Positions 1 to 9,305 of a stretch of 64,000 nt of DNA are shown piece after piece. A program made the position numbers and the translations under genes. Source of the stretch: Afipia clevelandensis ATCC 49720 (lineage in GTDB: Bacteria > Pseudomonadota > Alphaproteobacteria > Rhizobiales > Xanthobacteraceae); contig NZ_KB375281.1 in assembly GCF_000336555.1 (NCBI RefSeq), positions 4,146,155 through 4,210,154 of the forward strand. The letters run 5' to 3'. The notes below the pieces were generated by a model that worked only from the letters and a program-made list of their open reading frames with translations, searched no databases and was not told the DNA's origin. Each line of letters opens with the position of its first letter. Within the stretch, counting starts at the first letter, position 1.

Positions 1-1014
1 GCCATTGCCGCAAGCTTATCCGCAGGGGCAAGGCGGGGGCTCTTGATGAAGGGCGGCGCCGTACTCGAGCAGATCGGCAAGATCACCGTCGCGTGCTTTG
101 ACAAGACCGGGACATTGACCGCCGGTAAGCCCCAGGTCACGGACATCATCGGCTATGGACGCACCGAAACGGACGTATTGCGGTTTGCCGCCGCGCTCGA
201 GTTGGGTTCGAGCCACCCCCTCGCCACAGCCATTCTAGCGAAAGCAACCGAGCGGGAGCTATCGTTGCCGCCGACGTCCGACGCCAACGCGATGGGCGGA
301 GTAGGCGTTCGTGCTAAGGTGGAGGGGGTTGAGGTGTTCGTCGGATCTCCGAAGGCCGCTGGTGAACGGGCTCCGATGACACCAGAGCAAAGGACGCAGA
401 TTTCTGCGCTCAATCATGAGGGAAAGACGGTTTCCATCGTTCTGGTCGGGCATGAAGTGGCTGGCGCAATCGCGATGCGCGACGAGGTCCGACCGGACGC
501 AAGAGCAGGCCTGAAGGCACTGACCGAGATGGGCATCAAGACGGTCATGCTGACTGGAGATAATCGCAGAACGGCAAATGCAATCGGCGAGCGTCTTGGA
601 ATCGAGGTTCAGGCGGAATTGCTGCCTGAGGACAAGCAGAGGATCGTTGCTCAGTTTCAGAAAGCGGGCTGGTCAGTTGCGAAAATTGGAGACGGCATCA
701 ACGATGCCCCCGCGCTGGCCGCCGCAGATGTTGGCATCGCCATGGGCGGAGGCACCGACGTCGCGCTCGAGACCGCCGACGCCGCTGTGCTTCACGGTCG
801 CGTCGCAGACGTCGCGGCGATGGTCGATCTGTCAAAGCGCACTATGATCAACATCAAGCAGAACATTGCTGTCGCACTTGGTTTGAAGGTCGTATTCCTC
901 GTGACGACGGTCGTCGGTTTGACGGGTCTGTGGCCGGCCATTCTCGCGGATACTGGCGCTACGGTTCTGGTGACCATAAACGCCTTGCGCCTGTTGGCGC
1001 CGCCCAAACTTTAA
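1..1014 (+). CDS. Zn/Cd/Pb-transporting P1B-2-type ATPase, C-terminal part (gene starts before the window)
   Basis: Inner-membrane ATPase that exports divalent soft metals from the cytosol. The reading frame is open from base 1, so the N-terminus and the CPC-bearing membrane segment lie outside the window. Visible parts are the phosphorylation motif DKTGTLT, the HP nucleotide-binding motif (SSHPLATA), TGDN, and the hinge GDGINDAPALA. The last two membrane helices carry a Lys in NIKQNIAVALGLK and the DTG triplet in LADTGATVL. The Lys plus DxG pair is the family signature of the P1B-2 (ZntA/CadA) subgroup and argues against Cu transport. Specificity is inferred from these residues. It is followed 48 bases later by a ferritin-like gene, so the two may be cotranscribed. 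Confidence 0.93.
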   Translation, partial: AIAASLSAGARRGLLMKGGAVLEQIGKITVACFDKTGTLTAGKPQVTDIIGYGRTETDVLRFAAALELGSSHPLATAILAKATERELSLPPTSDANAMGGVGVRAKVEGVEVFVGSPKAAGERAPMTPEQRTQISALNHEGKTVSIVLVGHEVAGAIAMRDEVRPDARAGLKALTEMGIKTVMLTGDNRRTANAIGERLGIEVQAELLPEDKQRIVAQFQKAGWSVAKIGDGINDAPALAAADVGIAMGGGTDVALETADAAVLHGRVADVAAMVDLSKRTMINIKQNIAVALGLKVVFLVTTVVGLTGLWPAILADTGATVLVTINALRLLAPPKL

Positions 1015-1062
1015 TGATGTGGAAGAACTGCAAGCAGTTTTGTTTCAACGGAAGGAAAGCAG

Positions 1063-1377
1063 ATGGGTTTCGATCAGTATCACGAGCCGCCGGAAGAGCT
1101 TTCACAGGAAACTCGTACTTTCGCGCGGATGATCACATCTCTGATCGAGGAGGCGGAAGCCATCAGTTGGTACGAACAGAGAATCTCTGTCGAAAAGGAC
1201 AAGAACGCCAAGGCGATTATGGCAAACGCGCAGAAGGAGGAGTTCAAACATTTCGGAATGAACCTCGAATTTCTTCTCCGAAAAAAGCCGGACTGGCGTG
1301 CGGAGCTACAAGGGATTCTGTTCACGAAGGGCGACATCGTCAAACTAGGCGAGAAGGCGGAGAAGAAAGTCGATTAG
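1063..1377 (+). CDS. Encapsulated-ferritin-like (EncFtn family) ferroxidase
   Basis: A 104-residue helical protein matching the EncFtn family, which oxidises Fe(II) at a dimer interface and is normally packaged in an encapsulin shell. The metal-site pattern is present: Glu30 and Glu32 before Trp36-Tyr37 (EEAEAISWYEQR), then Glu60 and His63 in KEEFKHFGMNLE. These match in spacing the Glu/Trp/Tyr and Glu/His ligands described for the Rhodospirillum rubrum protein. The start is supported by AAGGAAAG just upstream. No encapsulin shell gene is visible nearby, and the C-terminus (LGEKAEKKVD) is not an obvious cargo-loading peptide, so the shell may be encoded elsewhere or absent. The neighbouring metal ATPase suggests a metal-stress role, which is inference. 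Confidence 0.85.
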   Translation: MGFDQYHEPPEELSQETRTFARMITSLIEEAEAISWYEQRISVEKDKNAKAIMANAQKEEFKHFGMNLEFLLRKKPDWRAELQGILFTKGDIVKLGEKAEKKVD

Positions 1378-1386
1378 ACAAACGCG

Positions 1387-1632
1387 GTGTCGGTCTTGGG
1401 ATATCATGAACGGAGGAAAGTTTTTAGAGCCGGCATAATCTCTTTCGGAGATGCGGCGATCTCCTGCACAGTCCGGAGTCTCAGTTCCACTGGAGCCTTG
1501 CTGGAAATTAGGGGCCCAGCAGGAGTTCCGAAGAAATTTACTCTTGTAATTGCCGCAGACGAGTTTCGGCGAGCTTGTCGAGTTATTTGGATGACGGAAA
1601 AGAGGCTCGGCGTGGTGTTCGAACTGATCTGA
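1387..1632 (+). CDS. Short PilZ-domain protein
   Basis: An 81-residue protein made of one PilZ domain. The N-terminal ERRKVFR segment matches the RxxxR half of the c-di-GMP-binding motif. The second half is degenerate: RSLSSTGALLEI takes the place of the usual D/N-x-S-x-x-G. The start is GTG at 1387, nine bases after the ferritin-like gene; TTG at 1396 is an alternative. Short stand-alone PilZ proteins of this kind are common in Bradyrhizobiaceae. Because the second motif deviates, nucleotide binding cannot be assumed. No link to the metal genes is evident beyond position. Confidence 0.75.
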   Translation: MSVLGYHERRKVFRAGIISFGDAAISCTVRSLSSTGALLEIRGPAGVPKKFTLVIAADEFRRACRVIWMTEKRLGVVFELI

Positions 1633-1670
1633 CTTAGGGGGCCGATTCTGCTAGACTGTAGGAGGATGCA

Positions 1671-2144
1671 ATGCTGCATTTATTCATCGTACTCATGGTG
1701 TGTCTGACCGTAACCGGAGCAAATGCGCGCGCGGCAGGAATGGCACAGGGCAAATTCTCCCCGCTCTCAGATGAACGCCTGCAACAGCTGCCGCCAGCGA
1801 TTCACAAGGCATTCAAAGCGGCGCAGCGTCGCTGCATGGACGACTCGATAAATGTTCGAACGGGATATCTGCGATACATTAAAGGCTCGAGGGGCGAAGA
1901 GTTCGTCGCAATCCACTTCGATCAGTTTGGTTGTTCCAATCGAGATGCTCTTTGTTCGCCGAAGGGTTGTCCTCATCGTGTCTTCCTTTCCAGAGGAGGC
2001 ACGTTTCGCGAAGTTTGGCGAGGAGATGTACTCGAAATCGATATGTCGATCGACTCAGGTGTGCCGTCGATCGATGTCGATTGCAGCCGAGACGGGTCGT
2101 TTTGTCGCTATCAGATGCGTTGGAATGGTAAGCGGTTTCGCTGA
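1671..2144 (+). CDS. Secreted protein of unknown function
   Basis: 157 residues with a clear signal peptide (MLHLFIVLMVCLTVTGANA, cleavage near ANARA-AG). The mature part has six or more cysteines (RRCMD, GCSN, ALCSPKGC, VDCS, SFCRY), consistent with a disulfide-bonded periplasmic or extracellular domain. The start is fixed by a strong AGGAGG at 1660-1665. I do not recognise the family. The gene lies between the metal ATPase group and copA, and nothing in the protein suggests metal binding other than the cysteines. Confidence 0.7.
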   Translation: MLHLFIVLMVCLTVTGANARAAGMAQGKFSPLSDERLQQLPPAIHKAFKAAQRRCMDDSINVRTGYLRYIKGSRGEEFVAIHFDQFGCSNRDALCSPKGCPHRVFLSRGGTFREVWRGDVLEIDMSIDSGVPSIDVDCSRDGSFCRYQMRWNGKRFR

Positions 2145-2611
2145 GGTTTCCAGATGCAAACAGGCGCCAGCAATGGCGGAACATCTACTGCGCATCGCGC
2201 CTCTCAAACCGCTTAGCCGGCAGAGTAGGCGGACTTGGCGCAATTTTTTCGGGGCAGGCGCGCATGTGAAGCGAGTAACGTCCCCATCGACCAATGCGGA
2301 TCGATGGTTTTCTTTTGCGCAATGATCCGGATCAGTTCGAAGAATTCCAGATGGTTATGACGGTAGTCACGTGACATGGGATGTTGAAACGAGAAGCGGG
2401 CCGGTAGCGAATATAAAGCCGCCAGCACTCCGAAGACCCGGGCAAGCCACGGCAGCAAGCCAGGTAAAGCGATTTGTATTTGTCCGACTGAAGGACTCGA
2501 ATATCTTAGGTCTTCAGGTAGAAGCGGTGGGCGCAGAAAAAGTGCGCCCCATGACCATCAAGCTCCCAGACCAAGCGATCCGGGAGCGAAAGCCTCCTTG
2601 ATCAAGTAAGA
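2145..2611. other. Gene-less stretch between a secreted protein gene and copA
   Basis: About 470 bases downstream of two convergent genes. Short frames exist on both strands, but none has a plausible ribosome site, family resemblance or coherent codon use. I see no repeat, hairpin or RNA gene that I can support. Confidence 0.5.
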
Positions 2612-5077
2612 TCAAAGATGCATGGCCCGCAACCGCAGCGCGTTGCCGACAACACTCACGGATGACAGAGCCATGGCCGCTGCGGCGATAATCGGTGAGA
2701 GCAACAATCCGAAGGTCGGATAAAGGATCCCCGCAGCGACCGGGATTCCTGCTGCGTTGTAAATGAAAGCGAAGAATAGATTTTGCCGGATATTGCGCAT
2801 TGTCGCTTGAGAGAGGCGGCGAGCGCGGACAATTCCGCCCAGATCGCCTTTCAAGAGCGTCACGCCTGCACTTTCCATAGCGACGTCCGTGCCCGTGCCC
2901 ATCGCAATTCCAACTTCTGCCGCAGCGAGGGCAGGGGCATCGTTTACTCCGTCGCCGGCCATTGCGACGATGCGTCCGGCCTTCTGCAGCTTGATTACAA
3001 CCGCGCTCTTTTGATCTGGAAGCACCTCTGCCTCCACGTCGGCAATGCCAAGCTGCTTTGCGACCGCGTTGGCCGTGGTCCGGTTGTCGCCAGTCAGCAT
3101 AATGACCTGGATGCCTTCCGCTGCAAGCGCCTTCAATGCATTCGGCGTCGATTCCTTTACCGGATCGGCAATGGCAAAAATTCCCGCCAGCTTACCCTCG
3201 ACAGCAATATTTATGACGGTTGCTCCCTCTCCGCGCAGCCGTTCGGCTTCTGAGTCCAATGCCTGTGTTTCGATACCGACTGAATTCAAATAGGCGGCGT
3301 TTCCAAGAAACACGACTTTGCCTTCCACTTTGCCGGTGACGCCTTTGCCCGTCGGCGAGTTGAAATCCTCCACGTTGCTTAAACTGAGATTCCGCTCCTT
3401 GGCAGCACGTACGATGGCGTCCGCGAGAGGATGCTCGCTCGACCGTTCGACGTTGGCCGCCAGTTGCAGAATGTCAGACTCCTCAAATCCGGCGGCAGGG
3501 GCGATAAAAATGACCTTCGGTTTACCTTCAGTCAGCGTTCCTGTTTTGTCGATTACCAGCGTGTCGACCTTCTCCATGCGCTCCAGCGCTTCGGCGTTCT
3601 TGATCAATACGCCCGCCTGGGCGCCGCGGCCAACGCCGACCATGATCGACATCGGCGTGGCAAGTCCCAGCGCACAAGGACACGCGATGATGAGGACGCT
3701 GACCGCCGCGACAAGGCCGAATGCAAGGCGCGGTTCGGGCCCAAAAAGCGCCCAGGCGCCGAAGGCGACAAGTGCCACGACAATGACCGCCGGCACGAAC
3801 CAGCTGGCCACTTGGTCGGCAAGGCGCTGGATCGGCGCACGCGAACGCTGTGCTTGCGCGACCATCTGCACGATTTGGGATAGCAGCGTGTCTCGCCCGA
3901 CCTTCTCAGCCTGCATCACGAAGCTGCCAGATTGATTGAGCGTGCCTGCGATCACCTTGGCCCCGGGCCCTTTGGTGACGGGCATAGACTCCCCGGTAAC
4001 AAGGGATTCGTCCAACGACGAACGTCCTTTTACAATGACACCATCCACCGGCACCTTCTCTCCCGGCCGAACGCGCAGTTTGTCACCCACGTTCAGGCTG
4101 TCGAGCGGAACCTCGTGGTCCGCACCGCTCTCGTCCACCTGGCGCGCAATCTTCGGCGCTAGATCGAGGAGCGCTTTGATGGCCCCGGACGTCGCCTCGC
4201 GGGCACGCAGCTCTAGGACCTGTCCGAGCAGAACGAGCACGGTAATGACGGCGGCGGCCTCGAAGTAAACGGCAACGGCTCCGTCTTGACCGCGGAAGGT
4301 CGGCGGGAAGATGCCGGGTGCGAGGGTTGCAACGACACTGTAGGTGTAGGCGACGCCAACGCCCATCGCAATCAGGGTGAACATGTTCAGATTTCGGGTG
4401 ACGAGCGATTGCCAGCCGCGCACGAAGAACGGCCAACCTGCCCAAAGGACCACTGGCGTCGCAAAGGCAAGCTGGATCCAGTTTGACAACGTCTGGTCGA
4501 TCCAGCGATGGCTTCCGATCAGATGGCCGCCCATTTCCAAGACGATGACCGGCAAAGCCAGCCCCAGCCCCACCCAAAAGCGTCGGCTCATGTCCGCGAG
4601 TTCGGGATTGGGTGCAGCATCCAAAGTGACCAGTTCAGGCTCGAGCGCCATGCCACAGATCGGGCAGCTCCCGGGTCCGACCTGGCGGATCTCTGGATGC
4701 ATAGGGCAGGTATAGATCGTACCTTCCGGAACGTGGGGTTGCTGAGGTTGCGTCTTGTGGAGGTACTGCTCCGGCGAGGCCGCGAACTTCGTCCGGCAGG
4801 TTGTCGAACAAAAATGGTAGGTCTGGCCGTGGTGCTCGAACCGATGCTTACTGGTCGCGGGATCGACGGTCATCGTGCAAACGGGGTCGATGACCGTCGT
4901 CGTATTCCTGCCAGGATCGTGATGGTGATGACCCCCATGATCATGTTTGGAATGACCATGGCTTCCGCCACAGCACCCGGTCTTCACAGCTTCTCGTGAA
5001 GCTTTAGTGGTCTTCGACGAGCAGCACCCAGAACCGCTTGAGCCGCCTTCTGAATTTTCATTTTTCGACGCGGTCAT
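2612..5077 (-). CDS. copA: Cu(I)-exporting P1B-1-type ATPase with N-terminal YHS and His-rich metal-binding region
   Basis: An 821-residue inner-membrane ATPase that pumps Cu(I) from the cytosol to the periplasm. In order it has a Cys/His-rich tail (about 1-60, with CC pairs and HHHH), a YHS domain (about 63-110, PVCTMTVDP), a heavy-metal-binding motif (YTCPMHPEI...CPICGMALE), then eight predicted helices with the CPC site (IIACPCALG), [20 protein letters not shown] and [11 protein letters not shown]. The final helices carry FIYNAAGIP and [11 protein letters not shown], the Tyr-Asn and MxxSS signatures of Cu(I) transporters. The usual N-terminal HMA domain (GMTCxxC) is absent and replaced by the YHS/HMBD module. 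It is transcribed divergently from csoR across 44 bases that hold a CsoR-type operator. Confidence 0.96.
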   Translation of the reverse strand: MTASKNENSEGGSSGSGCCSSKTTKASREAVKTGCCGGSHGHSKHDHGGHHHHDPGRNTTTVIDPVCTMTVDPATSKHRFEHHGQTYHFCSTTCRTKFAASPEQYLHKTQPQQPHVPEGTIYTCPMHPEIRQVGPGSCPICGMALEPELVTLDAAPNPELADMSRRFWVGLGLALPVIVLEMGGHLIGSHRWIDQTLSNWIQLAFATPVVLWAGWPFFVRGWQSLVTRNLNMFTLIAMGVGVAYTYSVVATLAPGIFPPTFRGQDGAVAVYFEAAAVITVLVLLGQVLELRAREATSGAIKALLDLAPKIARQVDESGADHEVPLDSLNVGDKLRVRPGEKVPVDGVIVKGRSSLDESLVTGESMPVTKGPGAKVIAGTLNQSGSFVMQAEKVGRDTLLSQIVQMVAQAQRSRAPIQRLADQVASWFVPAVIVVALVAFGAWALFGPEPRLAFGLVAAVSVLIIACPCALGLATPMSIMVGVGRGAQAGVLIKNAEALERMEKVDTLVIDKTGTLTEGKPKVIFIAPAAGFEESDILQLAANVERSSEHPLADAIVRAAKERNLSLSNVEDFNSPTGKGVTGKVEGKVVFLGNAAYLNSVGIETQALDSEAERLRGEGATVINIAVEGKLAGIFAIADPVKESTPNALKALAAEGIQVIMLTGDNRTTANAVAKQLGIADVEAEVLPDQKSAVVIKLQKAGRIVAMAGDGVNDAPALAAAEVGIAMGTGTDVAMESAGVTLLKGDLGGIVRARRLSQATMRNIRQNLFFAFIYNAAGIPVAAGILYPTFGLLLSPIIAAAAMALSSVSVVGNALRLRAMHL

Positions 5078-5104
5078 CTAAGTCTCCATCATCACTTGCA
5101 ACGC

Positions 5105-5121
5105 ATACCATGTAGGGGTAT
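5105..5121. promoter_or_regulatory. CsoR-type operator between copA and csoR
   Basis: Inverted repeat ATACC-N7-GGTAT (5105-5109 and 5117-5121) in the 44-base divergent intergenic region. Known CsoR operators are A/T-flanked pseudo-palindromes of the TACCC...GGGTA kind, and the spacing agrees. It abuts the first possible csoR ATG (5122), so a bound repressor would cover both promoters. Assignment is from pattern and context only. Confidence 0.65.
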
Positions 5122-5406
5122 ATGGGCCATATGCGAAAAGACATCAAGATATCTTGTCAAAAGCGTCTCAACCGGATTGAGGGGCAAGTACGTGGCTTGT
5201 CTAAAATGGTGGACGAAGATCGCTATTGCATCGACATTATAACGCAGATTTCCGCGGTTCGTGCCGCCCTTCGTCGAGTCGAAGAGGAAGTGCTGAAGGA
5301 CCATGTCGCCCATTGCGTGGAACACGCGATCACGAGTGGCGATAAGGGCGATCAACGCAAAAAGATTGCGGAACTGATGACAGTCATTGGACGGGTGGAC
5401 AGGTGA
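5122..5406 (+). CDS. csoR: Copper-sensing CsoR-family transcriptional repressor
   Basis: A 94-residue all-helical DUF156 repressor. Its Cu(I) ligands are at the canonical numbers: Cys36 (RYCID), His61 and Cys65 (DHVAHC). This Cys-His-Cys set distinguishes Cu sensors from the Ni/Co (RcnR) and formaldehyde (FrmR) members. It represses in the metal-free state and releases DNA on binding Cu(I). It sits head-to-head with copA with a matching operator between them, so autoregulation and control of copA are likely. The start may be ATG 5122 or ATG 5131 (MRKDIKIS); the second leaves more room for the GGGG upstream as a ribosome site. Confidence 0.93.
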   Translation: MGHMRKDIKISCQKRLNRIEGQVRGLSKMVDEDRYCIDIITQISAVRAALRRVEEEVLKDHVAHCVEHAITSGDKGDQRKKIAELMTVIGRVDR

Positions 5407-5527
5407 ACGGATGCGCAATGGAACCGTTTTGTATGTCAGGTAGGTTCAGGCTTGGCGAAGAGAGCATTTCCGCGTAAGGTTCAAGACATCACTAGTGTGA
5501 TTTCGACCTTAAAGTAGATAGGCCAAA

Positions 5528-6010
5528 ATGTTGACGCGCCTAACCAGACCGAAGCGATTGAGGGCAGGGTGGTTGATCGCCCTGGTCTATATGCTTTGTG
5601 TCCTGGCGCCGGGCGTTTCCTTTGCGTTCGCCGACGGCTCGCGTGCGGCGCCTTGCCTTACCGACGAGAATCACGGTCTGGGCATTGTTCACGTGCATGA
5701 ATATAGCACTTCGCAGCACGTTCATAAGGACGGTCACGTACACGAACATCCGGACGGCAACGCCGATTTCGACAAATTGAACAGCCCTGACAGTATGACA
5801 TCAGTCGCTGACGAAACGTCGGATCCTGCAACTGCTCATCACAAGGCCTCGGGTGGACAATGCTGCGGGATGGTCTGCCTGAGCGCGCTGCCGACCACAG
5901 TCATCGACATTGTCAAATCTTCAACGCCGACGTCTGTCTGCGAGTCCGAGAGCTACCGGAACGTCGTCGATAACGCTCCCCCTCGGCATTACCGCCCCCC
6001 CATTTCCTGA
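5528..6010 (+). CDS. His-rich secreted protein heading the copper block
   Basis: 160 residues: an N-terminal membrane or signal segment (about 13-36, WLIALVYMLCVLAPG), then a His-rich stretch (HVHEY...HVHKDGHVHEHPDG, about 55-78) and a GGQCCGMVCL motif (about 113-122), all suited to binding soft or borderline metals. I do not recognise a named family; similar small His-rich proteins precede cus-type operons in related genera. It is the first gene of the collinear copper block. A short symmetrical element, CACTAGTG, lies upstream at 5490-5497. Confidence 0.7.
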   Translation: MLTRLTRPKRLRAGWLIALVYMLCVLAPGVSFAFADGSRAAPCLTDENHGLGIVHVHEYSTSQHVHKDGHVHEHPDGNADFDKLNSPDSMTSVADETSDPATAHHKASGGQCCGMVCLSALPTTVIDIVKSSTPTSVCESESYRNVVDNAPPRHYRPPIS

Positions 6011-6086
6011 ACTGACGGAATGACGTGGTGCCGCGCCCGTTAAGGGCACGCGTACCTGTGGTTCATCGGCAGTTCAGGAAAAAATC

Positions 6087-6380
6087 ATGCTTGCGCAGTT
6101 TGGGGCGAACTTCGCCGCCGTTCATTCGGTGGCGGGAAAAATATTCAGATTCAGATTTCGGATCCTTGCGGGGCTGGCCGTTGCGATCGTCACGCTGGGA
6201 GGGTGCATGCCGATCACGGCGCCGCTCGTCGGCGCTGATCCCGCCGACCCGGGCGCGAAGGTCGCCGGTGTCGGTTACCGATCGACGGTGGCTCCTTACA
6301 CAAGTCTTCGTCCGACAGCTCCGTCTTCATGGCGCGAGCAGAACGACCGCGTCGCCCCTCAGCCGAAATCCGGTCAATAG
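6087..6380 (+). CDS. Small outer-membrane lipoprotein
   Basis: 97 residues with a lipobox LGGC at about 38-41 after a hydrophobic segment (ILAGLAVAIVTLGGC), so the mature lipoprotein is only about 57 residues and Pro/Ala-rich. AGGAAAAA lies upstream of the ATG. It precedes the TolC-like lipoprotein gene by nine bases and is probably cotranscribed. No function is known to me. Confidence 0.7.
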   Translation: MLAQFGANFAAVHSVAGKIFRFRFRILAGLAVAIVTLGGCMPITAPLVGADPADPGAKVAGVGYRSTVAPYTSLRPTAPSSWREQNDRVAPQPKSGQ

Positions 6381-6389
6381 GAGCGCGCT

Positions 6390-7862
6390 ATGAACCGAGC
6401 GATCCATATCAACGCGAACCACACTTTCGAAGTTACGTATCGGCCGAAACCAACGCACGTCGCGATCCTCCTGTCCGCCTTGCTGCTTTCCGGATGCGCA
6501 TCATTCTCCCCAGATGGCGGGATGACCGTCGTTGCCAATGTGGCCGGCGAGACAATCAAGAAGGACGTAATGTCCATTCGCAGCACAGATGACGCAGAAT
6601 GGGCGAACGGCGCCGTCCAAAGTCTTCTTCGTCGAGGCCTGACGGTGGATACTGCCGTTCAGATCGCGCTCCTCAACAATCGGGGCTTGCAGGCGGCGTA
6701 CAATGAACTGGCGTTGGCCGAGGCCGACCTCGTCCAAGAAAGCCTGCCACCCAATCCGACGTTCTCGATTAGTCGCATCGCAGGTGGCGGCGCGGTCGAG
6801 ATCGAGCGTCAGGTCGCCGCCGATATTCTGGCGCTGGCCACGTTGCCGTTTCGGTCGGAGATTGCGCGGCAACACTTCAAGCAGGCACAGCTGAGAGCTG
6901 CAGAAGGCACCCTACGCCTCGCAGCCGACGTCAGGCGCACATATTACCGCGCCGTCGCCGCCAACGAATTGGTTACACTTCTGACGGATGCCAAATCGAC
7001 TGCGGAATCCACGGCTCAGCTCGCTTTGAAGCTCGGGCAAACCGGCTCGCTGAACAAGCTCGATCAGGCCCGTGAACAGGTCTTTTATGCAGAAGTAACG
7101 GCCGATCTCGCCACCCTTCGTCAGGACGCCACCAGTTCGCGCGAGCGCTTGATCCGCCTCCTTGGATTGTGGGACGGCGATTTAGGGTTCCGGCTACCGC
7201 AGAGATTACCGATGCTGCCACGCCGGCCGCTATCGTTGCCGGGCATCGAGGTTGATGCGGTTGAACATCGTGTCGATCTTCAGATCGCTCGCATTGAACT
7301 GGTTGCTCTCGCGAAGTCCCTCAATCTCACCGAAGCCACCCGCTTCGTCACGCTTGTCGACGTTGCGGGGATCGACAAAAAAACTCGAGATTCCGGGAGC
7401 CCGCCGCTTCGAGAGCGTGGCTTCGACATCCAGTTCCAGATTCCGATTTTCGATGGCGGCGAGGTCCGCGTCCGGCAGGCGATCGAGACCTACAATCTGG
7501 CGTTTAATCGGTTAACCGAAAAGGCGATCAACGTCCGTTCTGAAGCGCGCGATGCGTTTCGGGTCTACCGTTCTACCTACGACATCGCAGGTCACTATCA
7601 GCGTGAGGTCTTGCCACTTCGCCAGATCATCACCCAAGAAATGCAGCTGCGGTTCAGCAGCATGCAAATCGACGTGTTCGCATTGTTGGTGGAAGCGCGG
7701 CAGCGGATCGCGGCATTGCGTGCTGCAATTGAAGCCAAGCGCGACTTCTGGCTCGCGCAGTCTGAACTGAAGACCGCAGTAAATGGCGGCGGTCGCGCCG
7801 ATAGCCAACCCGAAACCAGATCGTCGCCGACCGCGCAGGCGTCCGGCGGGGGAGGGCACTGA
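6390..7862 (+). CDS. TolC/CusC-like outer-membrane efflux lipoprotein
   Basis: 490 residues of the outer-membrane efflux protein family: a lipobox (LLLSGCAS) near residue 35, then two repeats of helical hairpin and strand (AALNNRGLQAAYNELALAEADLVQESLPPNPTF and the later IPIFDGGEVRVRQ) typical of the TolC fold. It forms the outer-membrane channel for a tripartite pump; the matching adaptor and RND genes lie about 8 kb downstream (16,165-20,777). The start is supported by AGGAG. The C-terminus is a low-complexity Ala/Gly tail. In classical cus operons this gene is adjacent to cusB; here oxidases and chaperones are inserted between them. Confidence 0.88.
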   Translation: MNRAIHINANHTFEVTYRPKPTHVAILLSALLLSGCASFSPDGGMTVVANVAGETIKKDVMSIRSTDDAEWANGAVQSLLRRGLTVDTAVQIALLNNRGLQAAYNELALAEADLVQESLPPNPTFSISRIAGGGAVEIERQVAADILALATLPFRSEIARQHFKQAQLRAAEGTLRLAADVRRTYYRAVAANELVTLLTDAKSTAESTAQLALKLGQTGSLNKLDQAREQVFYAEVTADLATLRQDATSSRERLIRLLGLWDGDLGFRLPQRLPMLPRRPLSLPGIEVDAVEHRVDLQIARIELVALAKSLNLTEATRFVTLVDVAGIDKKTRDSGSPPLRERGFDIQFQIPIFDGGEVRVRQAIETYNLAFNRLTEKAINVRSEARDAFRVYRSTYDIAGHYQREVLPLRQIITQEMQLRFSSMQIDVFALLVEARQRIAALRAAIEAKRDFWLAQSELKTAVNGGGRADSQPETRSSPTAQASGGGGH

Positions 7863-7863
7863 A

Positions 7864-9243
7864 ATGGAGAAACCAATGTTGTCCCGACGAAACTTTCTCG
7901 GCACCGCCACGGCGCTTGCAAGCGCGACAGCGATCAGCGGCCGCGTCCAGGCAGCCAGCATCCCGGAAGCACCGATCATGGAGAAGGCGACGATGCAGCC
8001 GCCGCTGCGCCCGTCGAGCGGACCCGACTACAATCCGGTCGTTACGCTGAACGGCTGGACGCTGCCCTGGCGGATGAACGGCGACTGGAAGGAGTTCCAT
8101 CTCGTTGCAGAGCCCATCGAGCGCGAATTTGCAGAAGGCATGAAGGCCTATCTCTGGGGCTACAACGGTCAGTCCCCTGGCCCAACGATTGAAGCGGTGG
8201 AAGGCGACAAGCTCCGCATCTTCGTCACCAACAAACTGCCTGAACATACGACAGTGCATTGGCATGGGGTGCTCTTGCCTAGCGGCATGGATGGCGTCGG
8301 TGGTCTCAGCCAGCCGCATATCCCACCTGGAAAAACCTTTGTTTATGAATTCGAGATGAAACACAGCGGTACGTTCATGTACCACCCGCACTCCGACGAA
8401 ATGGTGCAGATGGCGATGGGCATGATGGGCATGATCGTGGTGCATCCACGCGACGCAACCTTCCGTCCCGTCGACCGCGATTTCGTTTTCATCATGAGCA
8501 CTTATCTCATCGACCCGGGTACGTATCTGCCGAAGGTCACTGAGATGACCGATTTTAACATGTGGACATGGAACAGCCGCGTGTTTCCCGGAATCGACCC
8601 ATTGGCCGTTCGTTTGGGTGATCGCGTGCGCGTCCGCATCGGCAACCTCACCATGACAAATCACCCGATTCATCTTCATGGCCACAAATTTTCAGTGAGT
8701 TGCACCGACGGGGGATGGGTCCCTGAAAGTGCGCAGTGGCCGGAAACGACGACCGACGTCCCTGTCGGAGCGATTCGCGCGTTCGATTTTCTTGCCGACA
8801 ACCCGGGCGATTGGGCGTTTCACTGTCACAAGTCGCATCACACCATGAATGCGATGGGCCACGACGTGAAGAACCTGATCGGCGTCTCAAGGAAGGACCT
8901 CGCGAAGGCGGTCGGAAAACTCGCGCCAGACGCCATGGTGATGGGATCGACAGGAATGGCGATGGGCGACATGGAAATGCCGGCACCCGACAACACATTA
9001 CCAATGATGACCGGCACCGGGCAGTTTGGCCCGATCGAAATGGGCGGCATGTTTACGGTGATGAAGATCCGCGATGGCCTCGCGCGAGACGATTACAAGG
9101 ATCCCGGTCCCTACAAGCATCCTGACGGCACCGTCGCGCACCAAGTCGACGCTCCAAATACTCAGGCGCCTCGCTCAACGAGCCCAAAGGAATCAAGCAA
9201 ACCAAGCGACATGAAAGGCATGAAGGGAATGAAAGGAATGTAG
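7864..9243 (+). CDS. Tat-exported multicopper oxidase
   Basis: 459-residue periplasmic oxidase of the CopA/CueO superfamily, expected to oxidise Cu(I). A Tat signal SRRNFLG lies at about residues 7-13. The copper-ligand motifs are HWHG, HPHSDE (the usual HSH is HPH), HPIHLHGH, and HCHKSHHTMNAM with the axial Met of the T1 site. A Met/Gly-rich tail (MKGMKGMKGM) ends the protein. The frame is open further upstream, but the start at 7864, directly after the stop of the channel gene, puts the twin-arginine signal at the correct distance. It is followed by a cupredoxin gene, so it belongs to the same transcription unit. Confidence 0.92.
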   Translation: MEKPMLSRRNFLGTATALASATAISGRVQAASIPEAPIMEKATMQPPLRPSSGPDYNPVVTLNGWTLPWRMNGDWKEFHLVAEPIEREFAEGMKAYLWGYNGQSPGPTIEAVEGDKLRIFVTNKLPEHTTVHWHGVLLPSGMDGVGGLSQPHIPPGKTFVYEFEMKHSGTFMYHPHSDEMVQMAMGMMGMIVVHPRDATFRPVDRDFVFIMSTYLIDPGTYLPKVTEMTDFNMWTWNSRVFPGIDPLAVRLGDRVRVRIGNLTMTNHPIHLHGHKFSVSCTDGGWVPESAQWPETTTDVPVGAIRAFDFLADNPGDWAFHCHKSHHTMNAMGHDVKNLIGVSRKDLAKAVGKLAPDAMVMGSTGMAMGDMEMPAPDNTLPMMTGTGQFGPIEMGGMFTVMKIRDGLARDDYKDPGPYKHPDGTVAHQVDAPNTQAPRSTSPKESSKPSDMKGMKGMKGM

Positions 9244-9305
9244 ATGAGACTTGAAATTCAAATAGATGCGAAGAAAATCAGCAAGACAGTAGAAGGAGTT
9301 TGGAG

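Noticed and set aside
2371-2601. 76-codon plus-strand frame before copA
   Set aside because: No ribosome site, no homology and unusual composition.
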